Origin: Pseudocitrobacter faecalis
GTDB lineage: Bacteria > Pseudomonadota > Gammaproteobacteria > Enterobacterales > Enterobacteriaceae
Assembly: GCA_003315335.1 (NCBI GenBank)
Contig: QNRL01000002.1
Coordinates: forward strand, 124,001-188,000
DNA length: 64,000 bases
Direction of reading: 5' to 3'
In this document: positions 30,674-40,578 of the stretch, piece by piece
Position numbering within the stretch: the first letter of the stretch is position 1
Layout of the letters: each line of letters begins with the position of its first letter
Position numbers and translations under genes: made by a program
Notes under the pieces: generated by a model
The model's database searches: none
The model's input: only the letters and a program-made list of their open reading frames with translations
Told to the model about the DNA's origin: nothing

Positions 30674-31377
30674 GCCGGGCCTCCAACAAAACGATACCCT
30701 TTACCCCAGACGGTCAGAATGATTTCCGGCTCAGCGGCGTTATGTTCGATTTTGACGCGCAGGCGGTTAATGTGTGTATTCACCGTGTGTTCGTAGCCTT
30801 CATGCTGATAGCCCCACACCTGCTCGAGCAGATCCAGGCGCGAGAACGTTTCCCCCGGATGGCGGGCGAAGAACCACAATAAATCGAATTCACGCGGGGT
30901 GAGATCGACCAGATTACCGCGCAAACGCACGCTGCGCGCCAGCGGGTCGATCACCAGCCCATGGGCGGCAATGGTGCCGCTGGTTTGCTGCACATCCTGC
31001 CCCATTGCCTGCTGGCGACGGAACAGCGCTTTAATACGCGCCACCAGCTCCTGCACCGAGAAAGGTTTTGCCAGATAATCATCGGCCCCGGTTTCAAGGC
31101 CCAGAATGCGCTCCGTTTCGCTGCTGCGCGCGCTGATAATAATCACCGGCAGATAGCGCCCGCGCTCGCGGATACGCTGGCAAATTGTCAGCCCATCGAC
31201 GTTAGGCAGCATTAAATCGAGGATCACCATATCCCATTGCGTCTGCTCCAGGCGCTGTAACGCCCTGCCGCCGTCCTCTTCATGGACGATGGTATAGCCT
31301 TCATCTTCAAGATTAAGTTGCAGCAGCGTGGCGATATCGCGATCGTCTTCCACCAGCAGGATCTGTTTTGCCGTCAT
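30670..31377 (-). CDS. OmpR/PhoB-family response regulator
   Basis: This 235-residue protein has a receiver domain with the acidic pocket VEDD (E10-D12) and phospho-acceptor D54 in VILDLMLP, the conserved lysine in DDYLAKPFS, and a C-terminal winged-helix DNA-binding domain (LTPREFDLLWFFARHPGE, HTVNTHINRLRVKIE, VWGKGYRFVG). It is cotranscribed with and overlaps the sensor kinase downstream. The ATG at 31377 is chosen over an adjacent upstream TTG. Target genes are not evident; neighbours are artJ and rlmC. Confidence 0.93.
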   Translation of the reverse strand: MTAKQILLVEDDRDIATLLQLNLEDEGYTIVHEEDGGRALQRLEQTQWDMVILDLMLPNVDGLTICQRIRERGRYLPVIIISARSSETERILGLETGADDYLAKPFSVQELVARIKALFRRQQAMGQDVQQTSGTIAAHGLVIDPLARSVRLRGNLVDLTPREFDLLWFFARHPGETFSRLDLLEQVWGYQHEGYEHTVNTHINRLRVKIEHNAAEPEIILTVWGKGYRFVGGPA

Positions 31378-31450
31378 CAATCAGTGCCTTTTCCAACTCT
31401 TCTGAGATAAAGCTTACCTGATTTCCGCCCGGCAAAAGTTCACATTTTGT

Positions 31451-32584
31451 TTAACTTCCGCTTTTTACCAGCAGCGTAAGCACTTCATAGTGGGCAGTAT
31501 GGGGGAACATGTCGAATAGCTGAACCCGCGCGATGCGGTAGCCCGGCAGATTGGCTATATCTTTCGCCATCGTCTGGGCGTTACAGCTGGAGTAGATAAT
31601 ATACGGCGGCGCCATCTGGCTTAAGTAATCGCAGAGCGCTTTACCGATGCCCCGGCGTGGCGGATTAACCAGCACCAGTTCAGGCACGTCACCCTGCGCG
31701 GTGGCAAACTGCGTGGAATCAAGCGCCTGAAACTGAAGCCTGGTGAGCCCCAGTTCCGCCGCAGACTGCTTTGCACAGGCGATGGCTTCCGGGGCTATTT
31801 CGATACCGGTGAGGGTCATCACCGGCGTCGCGCAGTGCAGGCCAAAACCGCCAACACCACAGAAGAGATCCCACATGTGCGTAACCGGCAGTGCACGCAC
31901 CCAGTCGCGCGCCGTCGCGTACAAAGCGCTGGCAACGGTTGGGTTAGTCTGGAAGAAACTTTGCGGACGGATCCACAGCGGCACGCCATTAAACGTTTCC
32001 GCCAGCGCCTGCTGTTCGGTAAAGAAAATCTCCTGCTCGCCTTCCATAATTGCCATGTGTACCGGCTGAATATTGGCGGTGATGACTTTCAACTGCGGCA
32101 ACTGCGCCTGTAACGCGGGCAGCGCGGCGCGAAGCTGTTCCAGCTTGCTTTCAGAGCGCAACACAAAACGCAGCATCATGCCGCCATCGCGCTGACTTTC
32201 GGTGAGCAGCAGATACTTCAGCTCGCCACGTTTACGCGCGACGTTATAGGGCGTCAGCCCGGCGCGCGCGATGAACGGCTTGAGCGCGGCGAAAACCGGC
32301 GCGAAAGAGTCGGGATACAGCGGGCAATCGGTCAGGTCAACTGGCGTGCCGTCACGATGCAGCATGCCCAGCAGCGGTTTTTCCACGCTGCCGCTGACCA
32401 CCATTTTGGCTTTATTACGAAAACCCTGGTCTGGCCCGCTGACGGGTGCGCACCACGCCTCTACCGTCTGCCCGGCCAGCAACGTGTGGAGATCGTTCAT
32501 TTTAGCGGCGAGTTGATCGTTTACCGGCTGTTCAATCCACTGACATGAGCGACAGCGACCCGCGTCATAAAGTGCGCACTGCAT
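31451..32584 (-). CDS. rlmC: 23S rRNA (uracil-747-C5)-methyltransferase RlmC
   Basis: RlmC (formerly RumB) uses S-adenosylmethionine to make 5-methyluridine at position 747 of 23S rRNA. The 377-residue protein belongs to the TrmA family, with N-terminal Fe-S cysteines C3, C11 and C14, the methyltransferase region [23 protein letters not shown] and the nucleophile cysteine in YSSCNAQT. Length fits E. coli (375). Confidence 0.97.
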   Translation of the reverse strand: MQCALYDAGRCRSCQWIEQPVNDQLAAKMNDLHTLLAGQTVEAWCAPVSGPDQGFRNKAKMVVSGSVEKPLLGMLHRDGTPVDLTDCPLYPDSFAPVFAALKPFIARAGLTPYNVARKRGELKYLLLTESQRDGGMMLRFVLRSESKLEQLRAALPALQAQLPQLKVITANIQPVHMAIMEGEQEIFFTEQQALAETFNGVPLWIRPQSFFQTNPTVASALYATARDWVRALPVTHMWDLFCGVGGFGLHCATPVMTLTGIEIAPEAIACAKQSAAELGLTRLQFQALDSTQFATAQGDVPELVLVNPPRRGIGKALCDYLSQMAPPYIIYSSCNAQTMAKDIANLPGYRIARVQLFDMFPHTAHYEVLTLLVKSGS

Positions 32585-32626
32585 ACAAAGACCTTCAGAA
32601 ATTCAGGGGCGGCGATTGTATCACCG

Positions 32627-33100
32627 TTACTGGAAGCGGAAAAACCGTCGACTGTGTGCCGGGACAAAAAGCAGGAACAGAACCAGCATATCCGGCATTT
32701 TCTGCATCACCAGCGAACGGAATATTTCCCGTTTTGACTCTCCGGCGATGCTGAACAATTCCGGGTAGCCATAGCCCAACGACGCCGCCCACAAATAGCC
32801 AGCGGCGATAATTTGCGTCAACAGATAGAGCCAGCGCGCCCAGTTGCGCCCTTTTACTACGGAAAACGCACACCAGATTTCAACGAACACCAGCATCAGA
32901 CTCGCCAGAAACACCAACGTCAGACTCCAGGTTTGCACGCTACGATGAATAAAATCGAGGAGCCCGCGCAGACCCAACAGATTGAAGATCATCAGCAGAT
33001 CGAGACAACGAATCAAAATAATGGCGAGCGCCGCCACCTGCACCAGAGCAGGAACGTTTAAGCTGGCATGTGAACGGCTGGTTTTAGCAAAGAATCCCAA
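32627..33100 (-). CDS. ybjO: Inner membrane protein YbjO
   Basis: YbjO is an uncharacterised membrane protein with about four hydrophobic helices (for example LVQVAALAIILIRCLDLLMI and LTLVFLASLMLVFVEIWCAF). It follows potI on the same strand and probably belongs to the same transcript. The start is uncertain: the E. coli protein begins MED, but here the matching codons read ACG-GAA-GAC. I use the TTG at 33100, which follows GGAAG with good spacing; a TTG at 33151 or even the ACG at 33115 are alternatives. A GGTTCCC/GGGAACC hairpin lies just upstream at 33122-33143. Confidence 0.85.
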   Translation of the reverse strand: MGFFAKTSRSHASLNVPALVQVAALAIILIRCLDLLMIFNLLGLRGLLDFIHRSVQTWSLTLVFLASLMLVFVEIWCAFSVVKGRNWARWLYLLTQIIAAGYLWAASLGYGYPELFSIAGESKREIFRSLVMQKMPDMLVLFLLFVPAHSRRFFRFQ

Positions 33101-33172
33101 GATGTCGTCTTCCGTGAAATCGGTTCCCCACCGGCAGGGAACCGAATACAACCTTGCTTAATTTTAAGAGGA

Positions 33173-34018
33173 TTATCCTTGTCTTGCACGCTGGATATCA
33201 CGCGTACGCTGTTTTTCTGCGCGCGCCATCAGGTACCAGGCGATAAATCCGACAATTCCGACTACCGCGAGAATGAGCGTCGCCAGGGCGTTAATTTCCG
33301 GGTTGACGCCCATACGTACATTGGAGAAGACCAGCATCGGCAGCGTAGTCGCGCCGGGCCCGGAGACGAAGCTGGCAATCACCAGATCGTCGAGCGAGAG
33401 CGTAAACGCCAGCAGCCAGCCTGAGATCACTGCCGGCATAATCATCGGCAAGGTAATGATAAAGAACACTTTCAGCGGCGTCGCCCCGAGATCCATCGCT
33501 GCTTCTTCAATCGAGCGGTCCAGTTCGCGCAGGCGCGATGAAATCACCACCGCCACATACGCGGTACAGAAAGTGACGTGCGCCAGCCAAATGGTGAGCA
33601 TGCCGCGATCGGACGGCCAGCCGATGGCGTGACCGAGTGAAACGAACAGCAGCAATAACGATAACCCGGTGATCACATCAGGCATTACCAGCGGCGCGGT
33701 TATCATAAAGGCAAAGCCGTTGGAGCCGCGAAAACGGCCAAAACGCACCATCACCACTGCCGCAATGGTGCCCAGAATTGCCGCCATGGTTGCCGCACAG
33801 GCGGCAATGGTCAGGCTGAGCCCCACCGCGCTCATCATTGCCTCATCGCGAAACAATTCGCCGTACCAGCGCGTTGACCATCCCGCCCACACCGTCACCA
33901 GCTTTGAGCTGTTGAAGGAGTAAATCACCAGCATCAGCATCGGCGCATACAGAAATGTAAAACCGAGCACCAGAATCAGTATTCTCCACGGTGAGCGGAC
34001 GACCGGTAAGTTGTTCAT
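33173..34018 (-). CDS. potI: Putrescine ABC transporter permease PotI
   Basis: PotI is one of two inner-membrane permeases of the putrescine importer PotFGHI. The 281-residue protein has six predicted helices and the EAA loop around EEAAMDLGATPLKVFFIITLP. The ATG at 34018 overlaps the potH stop by 4 nt and gives the family start MNNLPVVRSPWR. Confidence 0.98.
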   Translation of the reverse strand: MNNLPVVRSPWRILILVLGFTFLYAPMLMLVIYSFNSSKLVTVWAGWSTRWYGELFRDEAMMSAVGLSLTIAACAATMAAILGTIAAVVMVRFGRFRGSNGFAFMITAPLVMPDVITGLSLLLLFVSLGHAIGWPSDRGMLTIWLAHVTFCTAYVAVVISSRLRELDRSIEEAAMDLGATPLKVFFIITLPMIMPAVISGWLLAFTLSLDDLVIASFVSGPGATTLPMLVFSNVRMGVNPEINALATLILAVVGIVGFIAWYLMARAEKQRTRDIQRARQG

Positions 34019-34968
34019 CCGTGTTCTCCCATCTGTTTTTGCTGATGTTTGTGGAACCACATGATCGGCACAATCAGCAGCAGGAGCATGACAATTGCCA
34101 CCGCCGACGCGACCGGCCAGTCGCGGTTGTTAAAGAACTCCTGCCACAACACGCGGCCAATCATGATGCTGTCCGGGCCGCCGAGCAGTTCAGGTATCAC
34201 AAACTCCCCCACCGCCGGAATAAATACCAGCATTGATCCCGCAATAATCCCGCCTTGAGTTAACGGTACAATCACGCTGAAGAAGGTTTTCAGCGGCCTT
34301 GCGCCTAAATCCAGCGAGGCTTCCACCAGCGAGTAATCAATGCGCGTCAACGCGGTGTAGATAGGCAGCACCATAAATGGCAGATAGGCATAGACGATGC
34401 CAATATATACAGCGAGGTTGGTGTGCAGGATCTCCAGCGGCTGGTCGATAATGCCCGCCCATTGCAGAAAATTACTCAGCACACCGTTGCCTTTCAGGAT
34501 ACCCATCCAGGCATAAACGCGAATCAAAAACGACGTCCACGACGGCAGGATCACCAGCAATAACAGAATATTGCGTGTCGACGGTTTACTGTGCGCGATC
34601 GCCCACGCCAGCGGGTAACCTAACAGCAGACAGAAGATCGTCGAAATAGCCGCCACCTGCAACGACTGAAAATAGGCCTCAATGTACAGGGGATCGTCGG
34701 TCAATTGCAGGAAATTGCCAAAATTCAGCGACAGTGTAAGCTGACCGTCGTCCCACGACATGAGATCCGTATACGGCGGGATCGCGCGCGCCATTTCGGC
34801 CAGGCTGATTTTAAATACCGTCAAAAAGGGCAGCAAAAACAGCAAAATTAGCCAGATAAACGGCAGCGCGATAACCAATTTACGCCCGTGCGCGACCTTC
34901 ACACGCGTGAGCCACTGGGCAAAGCCCGCCGGTTTCGCGGCGTGGGTTGGCGATTCTAAAGCACGCAT
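34015..34968 (-). CDS. potH: Putrescine ABC transporter permease PotH
   Basis: PotH pairs with PotI in the putrescine transporter membrane core. The 317-residue protein carries an N-terminal cytoplasmic extension, six helices and the EAA loop VEASLDLGARPLKTFFSVIVP. AGGAGGG precedes the ATG, 9 bp after potG. Confidence 0.98.
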   Translation of the reverse strand: MRALESPTHAAKPAGFAQWLTRVKVAHGRKLVIALPFIWLILLFLLPFLTVFKISLAEMARAIPPYTDLMSWDDGQLTLSLNFGNFLQLTDDPLYIEAYFQSLQVAAISTIFCLLLGYPLAWAIAHSKPSTRNILLLLVILPSWTSFLIRVYAWMGILKGNGVLSNFLQWAGIIDQPLEILHTNLAVYIGIVYAYLPFMVLPIYTALTRIDYSLVEASLDLGARPLKTFFSVIVPLTQGGIIAGSMLVFIPAVGEFVIPELLGGPDSIMIGRVLWQEFFNNRDWPVASAVAIVMLLLLIVPIMWFHKHQQKQMGEHG

Positions 34969-34977
34969 TCGCCCTCC

Positions 34978-36111
34978 TTACACCGTCAGAACGACGCAGC
35001 TATCAGCATCCCAGCACAGACGCACTTCATCGCCCCAGGTGGGTAATCCTTTCCGGTAGCGATGTGCATTCTGTAGCTGGGCGCTGAGCATCTGCCCGCT
35101 TTTTAAGCGCACGTGATAAATCGACAAGTCGCCGAGATACGCAATATGTACCACTTCGCCCACGGCAAAGTTATAGCCATTCTCAGGCGGCGCGTCGCAG
35201 AGCATGATTTTTTCCGGACGCAGCGCAACGTATACCGGAACGTTATCCACCACCGACGCATCGGCATCGACTTTCAGGGGATGCACCAGCCCCGGAGCCT
35301 CAATCACCAGCCCATCCTCTTCGCGCGACTTCAGCAGCCCTTCAAAGACATTCACTGAACCAATAAACTCCGCGCTGTAGCGGGTGGTCGGGTGCTCGTA
35401 AATCTCTTCCGGCTCACCAATCTGCACAAACTTACCGCGATTCATAATGGCAATGCGCCCGGCCATGGTCATCGCCTCTTCCTGGTCGTGCGTCACCATC
35501 ACGCAGGTCACGCCGACGCGTTCCAGAATATCGACCACTTCCAGCTGCATCCGGTCGCGCAATTTTTTATCCAGCGCGCCCATCGGCTCATCCAGCAGCA
35601 GCAGTTTTGGCCGCTTCGCCAGGCTTCTGGCAAGCGCAACGCGCTGACGCTGGCCGCCGGAAAGCTGATGCGGTTTCCGTTTGGCAAATTCCTGCATATG
35701 CACCAGCGCCAGCATTTCAGCAACTCGGGCGCTAATTTCCGCTTTTGGCAACTTGTCCTGCTTCAGGCCAAAAGCGATGTTCTGCTCCACGGTCATATGG
35801 GGAAACAGTGCGTAGGACTGAAACATCATGTTGATCGGACGCTGATAGGGCGGAACATGCGCCAGGTCGACACCATCGAGCATAATTTGCCCGGTACTGG
35901 GCTGCTCAAAGCCCGCCAGCATCCGCAGCAGCGTTGATTTTCCGCAGCCGGATGCGCCAAGCAGCGCAAAAATTTCGCCTTTATAAATGGTAAGGCTGAC
36001 GTCATCCACGGCATGCTGGCCGTCGTAAGATTTGGTCAGGTTACGGATCTCCAGCAGCGGGGTGAGCGCTTTACGGATTTTCGCCTGTGGGCGGGGGGTC
36101 GCGTCGTTCAA
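34978..36111 (-). CDS. potG: Putrescine ABC transporter ATP-binding protein PotG
   Basis: PotG energises putrescine import. The 377-residue protein has Walker A GASGCGKST, signature LSGGQRQRVALARSL, Walker B LLLLDEPMGALD and a C-terminal TOBE regulatory domain. The start is a TTG at 36111, seven bases after GGAGAG, giving the family N-terminus (LNDATPRPQAK); no ATG fits. Confidence 0.97.
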   Translation of the reverse strand: MNDATPRPQAKIRKALTPLLEIRNLTKSYDGQHAVDDVSLTIYKGEIFALLGASGCGKSTLLRMLAGFEQPSTGQIMLDGVDLAHVPPYQRPINMMFQSYALFPHMTVEQNIAFGLKQDKLPKAEISARVAEMLALVHMQEFAKRKPHQLSGGQRQRVALARSLAKRPKLLLLDEPMGALDKKLRDRMQLEVVDILERVGVTCVMVTHDQEEAMTMAGRIAIMNRGKFVQIGEPEEIYEHPTTRYSAEFIGSVNVFEGLLKSREEDGLVIEAPGLVHPLKVDADASVVDNVPVYVALRPEKIMLCDAPPENGYNFAVGEVVHIAYLGDLSIYHVRLKSGQMLSAQLQNAHRYRKGLPTWGDEVRLCWDADSCVVLTV

Positions 36112-36213
36112 TAGGGTGCTCTCCGGCAAAAAAAACACTCGTTATGGCCCGGTTGCCATACGAAAAACTGCGCGGCTAATCCGCCCGGTAGCGCGCCGGG
36201 CGGATTGCGTCAG

Positions 36214-37326
36214 TTATTTACCGCTTTTTACTTTGGTCCACGCACGGGTACGCACGCGATCAATCTTTGGCTCCTGCACTTTCAGGGTGAAGAGTTTGGC
36301 AAAGACATCCGGCGGCGGATAAATACCCGGGTTATTGCGAATCGCCTCACTCACTAATGGGGTTGAGGCTTTATTGCCGTTGGCATAGAAGATATGGTCG
36401 CTGATATGCGCCACCACCTCGGGTTTCATCAGGTAGTTGAGGAACTGATAAGCTTCATCTTTGTTTTTCGCATCAGCAGGCATGGCAAAGACATCAAAGA
36501 ACGCCATAGCCCCCTCCTTCGGAATGCTGAAGGAAACATTCACGCCGTTTTTCGCCTCTTTCGCGCGATTCGCCGCCTGCCATACATCACCCGCCCAACC
36601 AATAGCCACGCAGATGTCACCGTTCGCCAGGTCGTTGATATATTGTGAGGAGTGGAAGTATCGCACGTTCGGGCGCAGCTTCAGTAGCAGCTCCGTTGCC
36701 GGGCCGGTGTAATCATCCGCTTTACTGCTGTTCGGGTCTTTACCCAGATAATTCAACACAGTGGCGAAGACTTCTTCCGGGGCATCAAGGAAGGAAACGC
36801 CGCAGCTTTTCAGCTTCTCCAGATTTTCAGATTTGAAGATAAGATCCCAGCTGTTCACAGGCGCATCATCGCCGAGCACCGCTTTCACTTTATCAACGTT
36901 GTAGCCAATCCCGGTCGTGGCCCACATATAAGGCATGGCGTATTTATTATCGGGATCGTGTTTCGCCACCAGCTTTAGCACTTCCGGGTCGAGATTTTTC
37001 CAGTTTGGCAGTTTGCTTTTATCCAGCGGCTGGAACACGCCCGCTGTTAACTGGCGCTCCAGGAAGCTCGCCGAGGGCACGACAAGGTCAAACCCGGTGC
37101 TGCCCGCCATCAGTTTACCTTCCAGCACTTCGTTGGAATCGAAAACGTCATACACCACTTTTATGCCGGTCTCTTTTTCAAAATTCGCTACCGTATCCGG
37201 CGCGATATAATCAGACCAGTTATAGATATGCAGCGTCTTTTGCTCCGCAGCGAGCGCGCTTGCCGAGGTGGCCATCAGCACACCTGTCACCAGACCTGTT
37301 AACCATTTTTTACTGAAAGCGGCCAT
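36214..37326 (-). CDS. potF: Putrescine-binding periplasmic protein PotF
   Basis: PotF is the periplasmic receptor for putrescine. The 370-residue protein has a signal peptide (cut after ASALA) and the polyamine-binding fold, with ligand-site motifs such as HIYNWSDYIAP and FDVFAMPADAKN. It is the first gene of potFGHI. The operon is nitrogen-regulated in E. coli; I could not identify a convincing sigma-54 promoter in the gap upstream. Confidence 0.98.
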   Translation of the reverse strand: MAAFSKKWLTGLVTGVLMATSASALAAEQKTLHIYNWSDYIAPDTVANFEKETGIKVVYDVFDSNEVLEGKLMAGSTGFDLVVPSASFLERQLTAGVFQPLDKSKLPNWKNLDPEVLKLVAKHDPDNKYAMPYMWATTGIGYNVDKVKAVLGDDAPVNSWDLIFKSENLEKLKSCGVSFLDAPEEVFATVLNYLGKDPNSSKADDYTGPATELLLKLRPNVRYFHSSQYINDLANGDICVAIGWAGDVWQAANRAKEAKNGVNVSFSIPKEGAMAFFDVFAMPADAKNKDEAYQFLNYLMKPEVVAHISDHIFYANGNKASTPLVSEAIRNNPGIYPPPDVFAKLFTLKVQEPKIDRVRTRAWTKVKSGK

Positions 37327-37732
37327 ATCTCTTTTCCTTCTCAACGTCCGTTAACATTTGGACCAAATATACGCAGTCGGAGGTATGCAATAATCATGCA
37401 TATTTTTGTCGTACCGCATTGAAGAAGAAAAAGTTCCTCTCGCCGCAGTCTTCGCTCGCTTAACGGATGCAAAAACCTCGCCAAATCTGCGAAAGATCTG
37501 GCTGTTGAGGGAGGATCATCCGGGCATCGCAAGAATAACTGTAGCCAGAGATAGAGGCTATAGCTCAGCGTTAAAAACGCCTTTTATCAATTTTTTATGC
37601 AAGATCACTCTATCTGATAGGCCAAAAGTGTCTTTCAGGTAGTGAATGAATCTTTAAAAATAGGTTAAATGCAAAATAAACGAACGTGATACGCAGCCAC
37701 TCTGGCAGTGGCTGCGCTATTCCGGGGTGGGA
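37327..37732. other. potF upstream region and ybjN downstream hairpin
   Basis: This 406-bp gap lies between the ybjN stop and the potF start. CGCAGCCACT and AGTGGCTGCG at 37692-37716 form a 10-bp hairpin that may end ybjN transcription, though the following U-run is weak. The interrupted inverted repeat ATGCATGATTATTGCAT (minus strand, near 37386-37402) lies 60-76 bp before potF and may be an operator. No gene is credible here. Confidence 0.45.
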
Positions 37733-38215
37733 TCAGTGAAGAAAGTGGTATTGAATCTCTTCAGTTGGCTGTTCTTCCTCTTCTTCCGCTTTAAACAGCA
37801 GCTGCTGTGCGAAAGCCTCCAGAATCACCATCGACACCTGCTCTTCGCTTTGACGCATAAAAGCCACAAACTGCTCGTAAGCCACGCCAACAGAGGCAGA
37901 TAAAGACTGGCAAACCACCAGTTTTGGCAGATTATCATCCTGTATGTCGATGAACGCCTTGACGGTCAGTGAACTGGCATTAATGGCAGAGAGATCCGCC
38001 GCTATCGCTAGCAGTGCGGTCGGCCGAATTTCCGCCAACGCAGAGAAGAGAATGGTGTTATCAATAAGGTCGATTTTGGCGTCAAACACGCCATCAAAAT
38101 TCTGCATATGCGGCAGGTGCAACGCCTGACAGGTATCGCACTCATAGAAGCTGATGCCTGATTCGTCGAGCCACTGACGTAACGTATCCAGACTCGGGAC
38201 GACGAGTGAATCCAT
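37733..38215 (-). CDS. ybjN: YbjN domain-containing protein
   Basis: YbjN is a small cytoplasmic protein of the YbjN (type III secretion chaperone-like) fold, linked in E. coli to motility, biofilm and stress phenotypes, without known enzymatic activity. The 160-residue product keeps the conserved core FDAKIDLIDNTILFS and SEEQVSMVILEA. The ATG at 38215 gives the family start (MDSLVVPSLDTLRQWL). It is the last gene of the ybjC-nfsA-rimK-ybjN group. Confidence 0.95.
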   Translation of the reverse strand: MDSLVVPSLDTLRQWLDESGISFYECDTCQALHLPHMQNFDGVFDAKIDLIDNTILFSALAEIRPTALLAIAADLSAINASSLTVKAFIDIQDDNLPKLVVCQSLSASVGVAYEQFVAFMRQSEEQVSMVILEAFAQQLLFKAEEEEEQPTEEIQYHFLH

Positions 38216-38333
38216 ATGACCTATGACCTCATGAGGGTTAAAACAGAACAAAACCGGGCAATGAGCCCGGCAGTCGATCGCTATAGCTTACGCAAAATTG
38301 CACGCGTATACCACGAAAGCCGAAAAAACAGTC

Positions 38334-39236
38334 TCAGCCGCCGATTTTCAGACAAAAACCAGGGTGTGCCTGACGTTCAATCCACTCGATCATTTTGCCT
38401 GCGATATCAATACCGGTGGTTTTTTCAATCCCTTCCAGCCCCGGCGAGGCATTCACTTCCATCACCAGCGGGCCACGCGTGGCGCGCAGAATATCCACGC
38501 CAGCGACATCCAGCCCCAACGTTTGCGCGGCCTGTACGGCGATTTCGCGCTCGCGCAGCGTAATTTCCGCCACCGTCGCCACGCCGCCGCGATGTAAATT
38601 AGAGCGGAAATCGCCCTCTTTCGCTCGCCGCTCAATCGCCGCCACCACGCGATCGCCAACCACCAGGCAGCGAATGTCACATCCCTTCGCCTCTTCAATA
38701 TATTCCTGCACGAGGATATGCGCGTTTAAGCCGCGAAAGGCGTCAATCACGCTTTCCGCCGCCTGACGCGTCTCGGCAAGCACAACACCAATACCTTGTG
38801 TGCCTTCCACCAGCTTTACCACCAGCGGCGCGCCGCCCACCATATCGATTAAATCGCTGGTGTCATCGGGCGAATGGGCGATACCGGTTACCGGCAGGTC
38901 GATGCCCTGCCGCGCCAGCAGTTGCAGTGAACGCAGCTTGTCGCGCGCGCGGGTAATGGCGACGGATTCATTAAGTGGATAGCTACCCAGCAGCTCAAAC
39001 TGACGCAGCGCCGCCGTGCCATAAAAGGTGATCGCCGAGCCGATACGCGGGATCACCGCGTCATAATGCGGGAGCTTGCGACCTTTATAGTGGATGGACG
39101 ACGCCGAAGGGCTGATGTTCATATAGCAGGAGAGCGGGTCAAGAATTTCGACGATATGACCACGGCGCATCGCCGCTTCACGCAGACGCTTACAGGAGTA
39201 GAGCGTTCCATCCCGGGACAAAATGGCAATTTTCAC
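38334..39236 (-). CDS. rimK: Ribosomal protein bS6 glutamate ligase RimK
   Basis: RimK is an ATP-grasp ligase that adds glutamates to the C-terminus of ribosomal protein S6 and also makes poly-alpha-glutamate. The 300-residue protein has the E. coli length, with ATP-grasp motifs [19 protein letters not shown] and [20 protein letters not shown]. The start is a GTG after GAGG. It is downstream of nfsA in the usual group. Confidence 0.97.
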   Translation of the reverse strand: MKIAILSRDGTLYSCKRLREAAMRRGHIVEILDPLSCYMNISPSASSIHYKGRKLPHYDAVIPRIGSAITFYGTAALRQFELLGSYPLNESVAITRARDKLRSLQLLARQGIDLPVTGIAHSPDDTSDLIDMVGGAPLVVKLVEGTQGIGVVLAETRQAAESVIDAFRGLNAHILVQEYIEEAKGCDIRCLVVGDRVVAAIERRAKEGDFRSNLHRGGVATVAEITLREREIAVQAAQTLGLDVAGVDILRATRGPLVMEVNASPGLEGIEKTTGIDIAGKMIEWIERQAHPGFCLKIGG

Positions 39237-39399
39237 CCTTTACCTCGCTAAAAAACCTGAAAAAAGCCTGCGTATCATACACGCACCGCCGGAATAAAAA
39301 TGGCGTCCGGCGGCCTTTTTTTCTATCTAATAATCAAAATTATTCGAATCGTCTCAAGGCGCGCAGCCAACGCAGAGACCACTCGAAAGATGAAGATTA

Positions 39400-40122
39400 T
39401 TAGCGGGTCGCCCAGCCCTGCTTGTGCAGATAATCGAGAATAAACGGACGATTCTCTTTAATGATGGTGCGGCGAATGTGATCGCTCCAGGTATCACGAC
39501 GATTATTGCTTCCGCGAGAGAGGTAGTATTGCGCAAGCTGTTCATCATATTTCGCCAGTTCGTCAGCATCCAGCGGCTGATAATGGTTTTCATGCACCAC
39601 GATAGACGACGGCAGGCGCGGCTTAAGATCCGGGTTACTGTCCGGCCAGCCCAGGCACAGACCAAACAGCGGCAGCACGTGTTTAGGCAGCTTCAGCAGT
39701 TCGGTCACCGCCTCAATACTGTTGCGAATCCCGCCAATGTAAACGCCGCCGAGCCCGAGGGATTCTGCGGCGGTAAAAGCATTCTGCCCCATCAACGCCG
39801 TATCGACCACGCCCAGCAGCAGTTGCTCCGCAAGGCCAAGCTGCGCCTCAGGGCAAATTTGCAGATGGCGATTAAAATCGGCGCAGAAAACCCAGAACTC
39901 CGCCGCCTGCGCCACATGCTGCTGGCCGCCAGTCATTTCAACCAGTTGCGCGCGCATCGCTTTATCGGTGATGCGGATAATCGAACTGCACTGTAGAAAA
40001 CTCGAACTGGATGCCGCCTGCGCGCTGGCGATAATCGCTGCACGTTGCTCGTCACTGATGGGCTTATCGGTAAACTGGCGAATAGAACGATGGCTGAGAA
40101 GCAGATCAATGGTCGGCGTCAT
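39400..40122 (-). CDS. nfsA: Oxygen-insensitive NADPH nitroreductase NfsA
   Basis: NfsA is a homodimeric FMN enzyme that reduces nitroaromatics, quinones and chromate using NADPH. The 240-residue protein keeps the FMN-binding motifs HRSIRQFTDKPIS, SSSSFLQCSS and LGLGGVYIGGIRN. The second of two adjacent ATG codons (40122) is chosen, as AAGGA is then properly spaced. It overlaps ybjC by 17 nt, so the genes are co-transcribed; in E. coli the operon is SoxRS-controlled. Confidence 0.98.
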   Translation of the reverse strand: MTPTIDLLLSHRSIRQFTDKPISDEQRAAIIASAQAASSSSFLQCSSIIRITDKAMRAQLVEMTGGQQHVAQAAEFWVFCADFNRHLQICPEAQLGLAEQLLLGVVDTALMGQNAFTAAESLGLGGVYIGGIRNSIEAVTELLKLPKHVLPLFGLCLGWPDSNPDLKPRLPSSIVVHENHYQPLDADELAKYDEQLAQYYLSRGSNNRRDTWSDHIRRTIIKENRPFILDYLHKQGWATR

Positions 40123-40396
40123 CATGTTTTTCCTTATCTTGCTTAGGGGGCGTTTTGGCACTACGCCCCATCAATTGTGGTGCAACGGTCTGCGCCATGC
40201 CCCAAAACAGGGCAAAGGCGGCGGGGAGCATCAGGATTATCCCGGCGAAAATCATCACTGCCGCCGCCCCCTGGCTGGCGACCGGCTCAGGCAACGTGAC
40301 ATAGCCGTTGAGTGAGAGCCAGGCGGCCCCCAACAACACCATACCTATTGCTTCAAGAATCAAAACGCTTTTGGGTAACGACCCGAGCGAACGCAT
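40106..40396 (-). CDS. ybjC: DUF1418 family membrane protein YbjC
   Basis: YbjC is a 96-residue inner-membrane protein with two hydrophobic helices (VLILEAIGMVLLGAAWLSL; AAAVMIFAGIILMLPAAFAL) and a charged C-terminal tail. Function unknown. The ATG at 40396 follows GGAGGA and matches the E. coli length (95). It is the first gene of the nfsA operon and overlaps nfsA. Confidence 0.93.
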   Translation of the reverse strand: MRSLGSLPKSVLILEAIGMVLLGAAWLSLNGYVTLPEPVASQGAAAVMIFAGIILMLPAAFALFWGMAQTVAPQLMGRSAKTPPKQDKEKHDDADH

Positions 40397-40578
40397 GCGT
40401 CCTCCGCTTAACCGTGCTGCTTTATCAGACCCCAAGTCTATCTCACACGAAGCGATTGTTGCAGGGCAATTCGCCACACATAGCCAGAATGAATCGAAGC
40501 AACAGGCAGAACCTTCTTTCACGCCAGACGTAATAAGGTCATGATGAGCGCCTTATTTTAAGGTTGAGGAGAGAAACG

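Noticed and set aside
37406..37642. 78-codon frame in the potF upstream gap
   Set aside because: No ribosome site, no family resemblance, overlaps the putative potF promoter region.
40400..40578. SoxS and OxyR sites between ybjC and grxA
   Set aside because: Control by these regulators is known for E. coli; the degenerate matches seen here are not better than chance.
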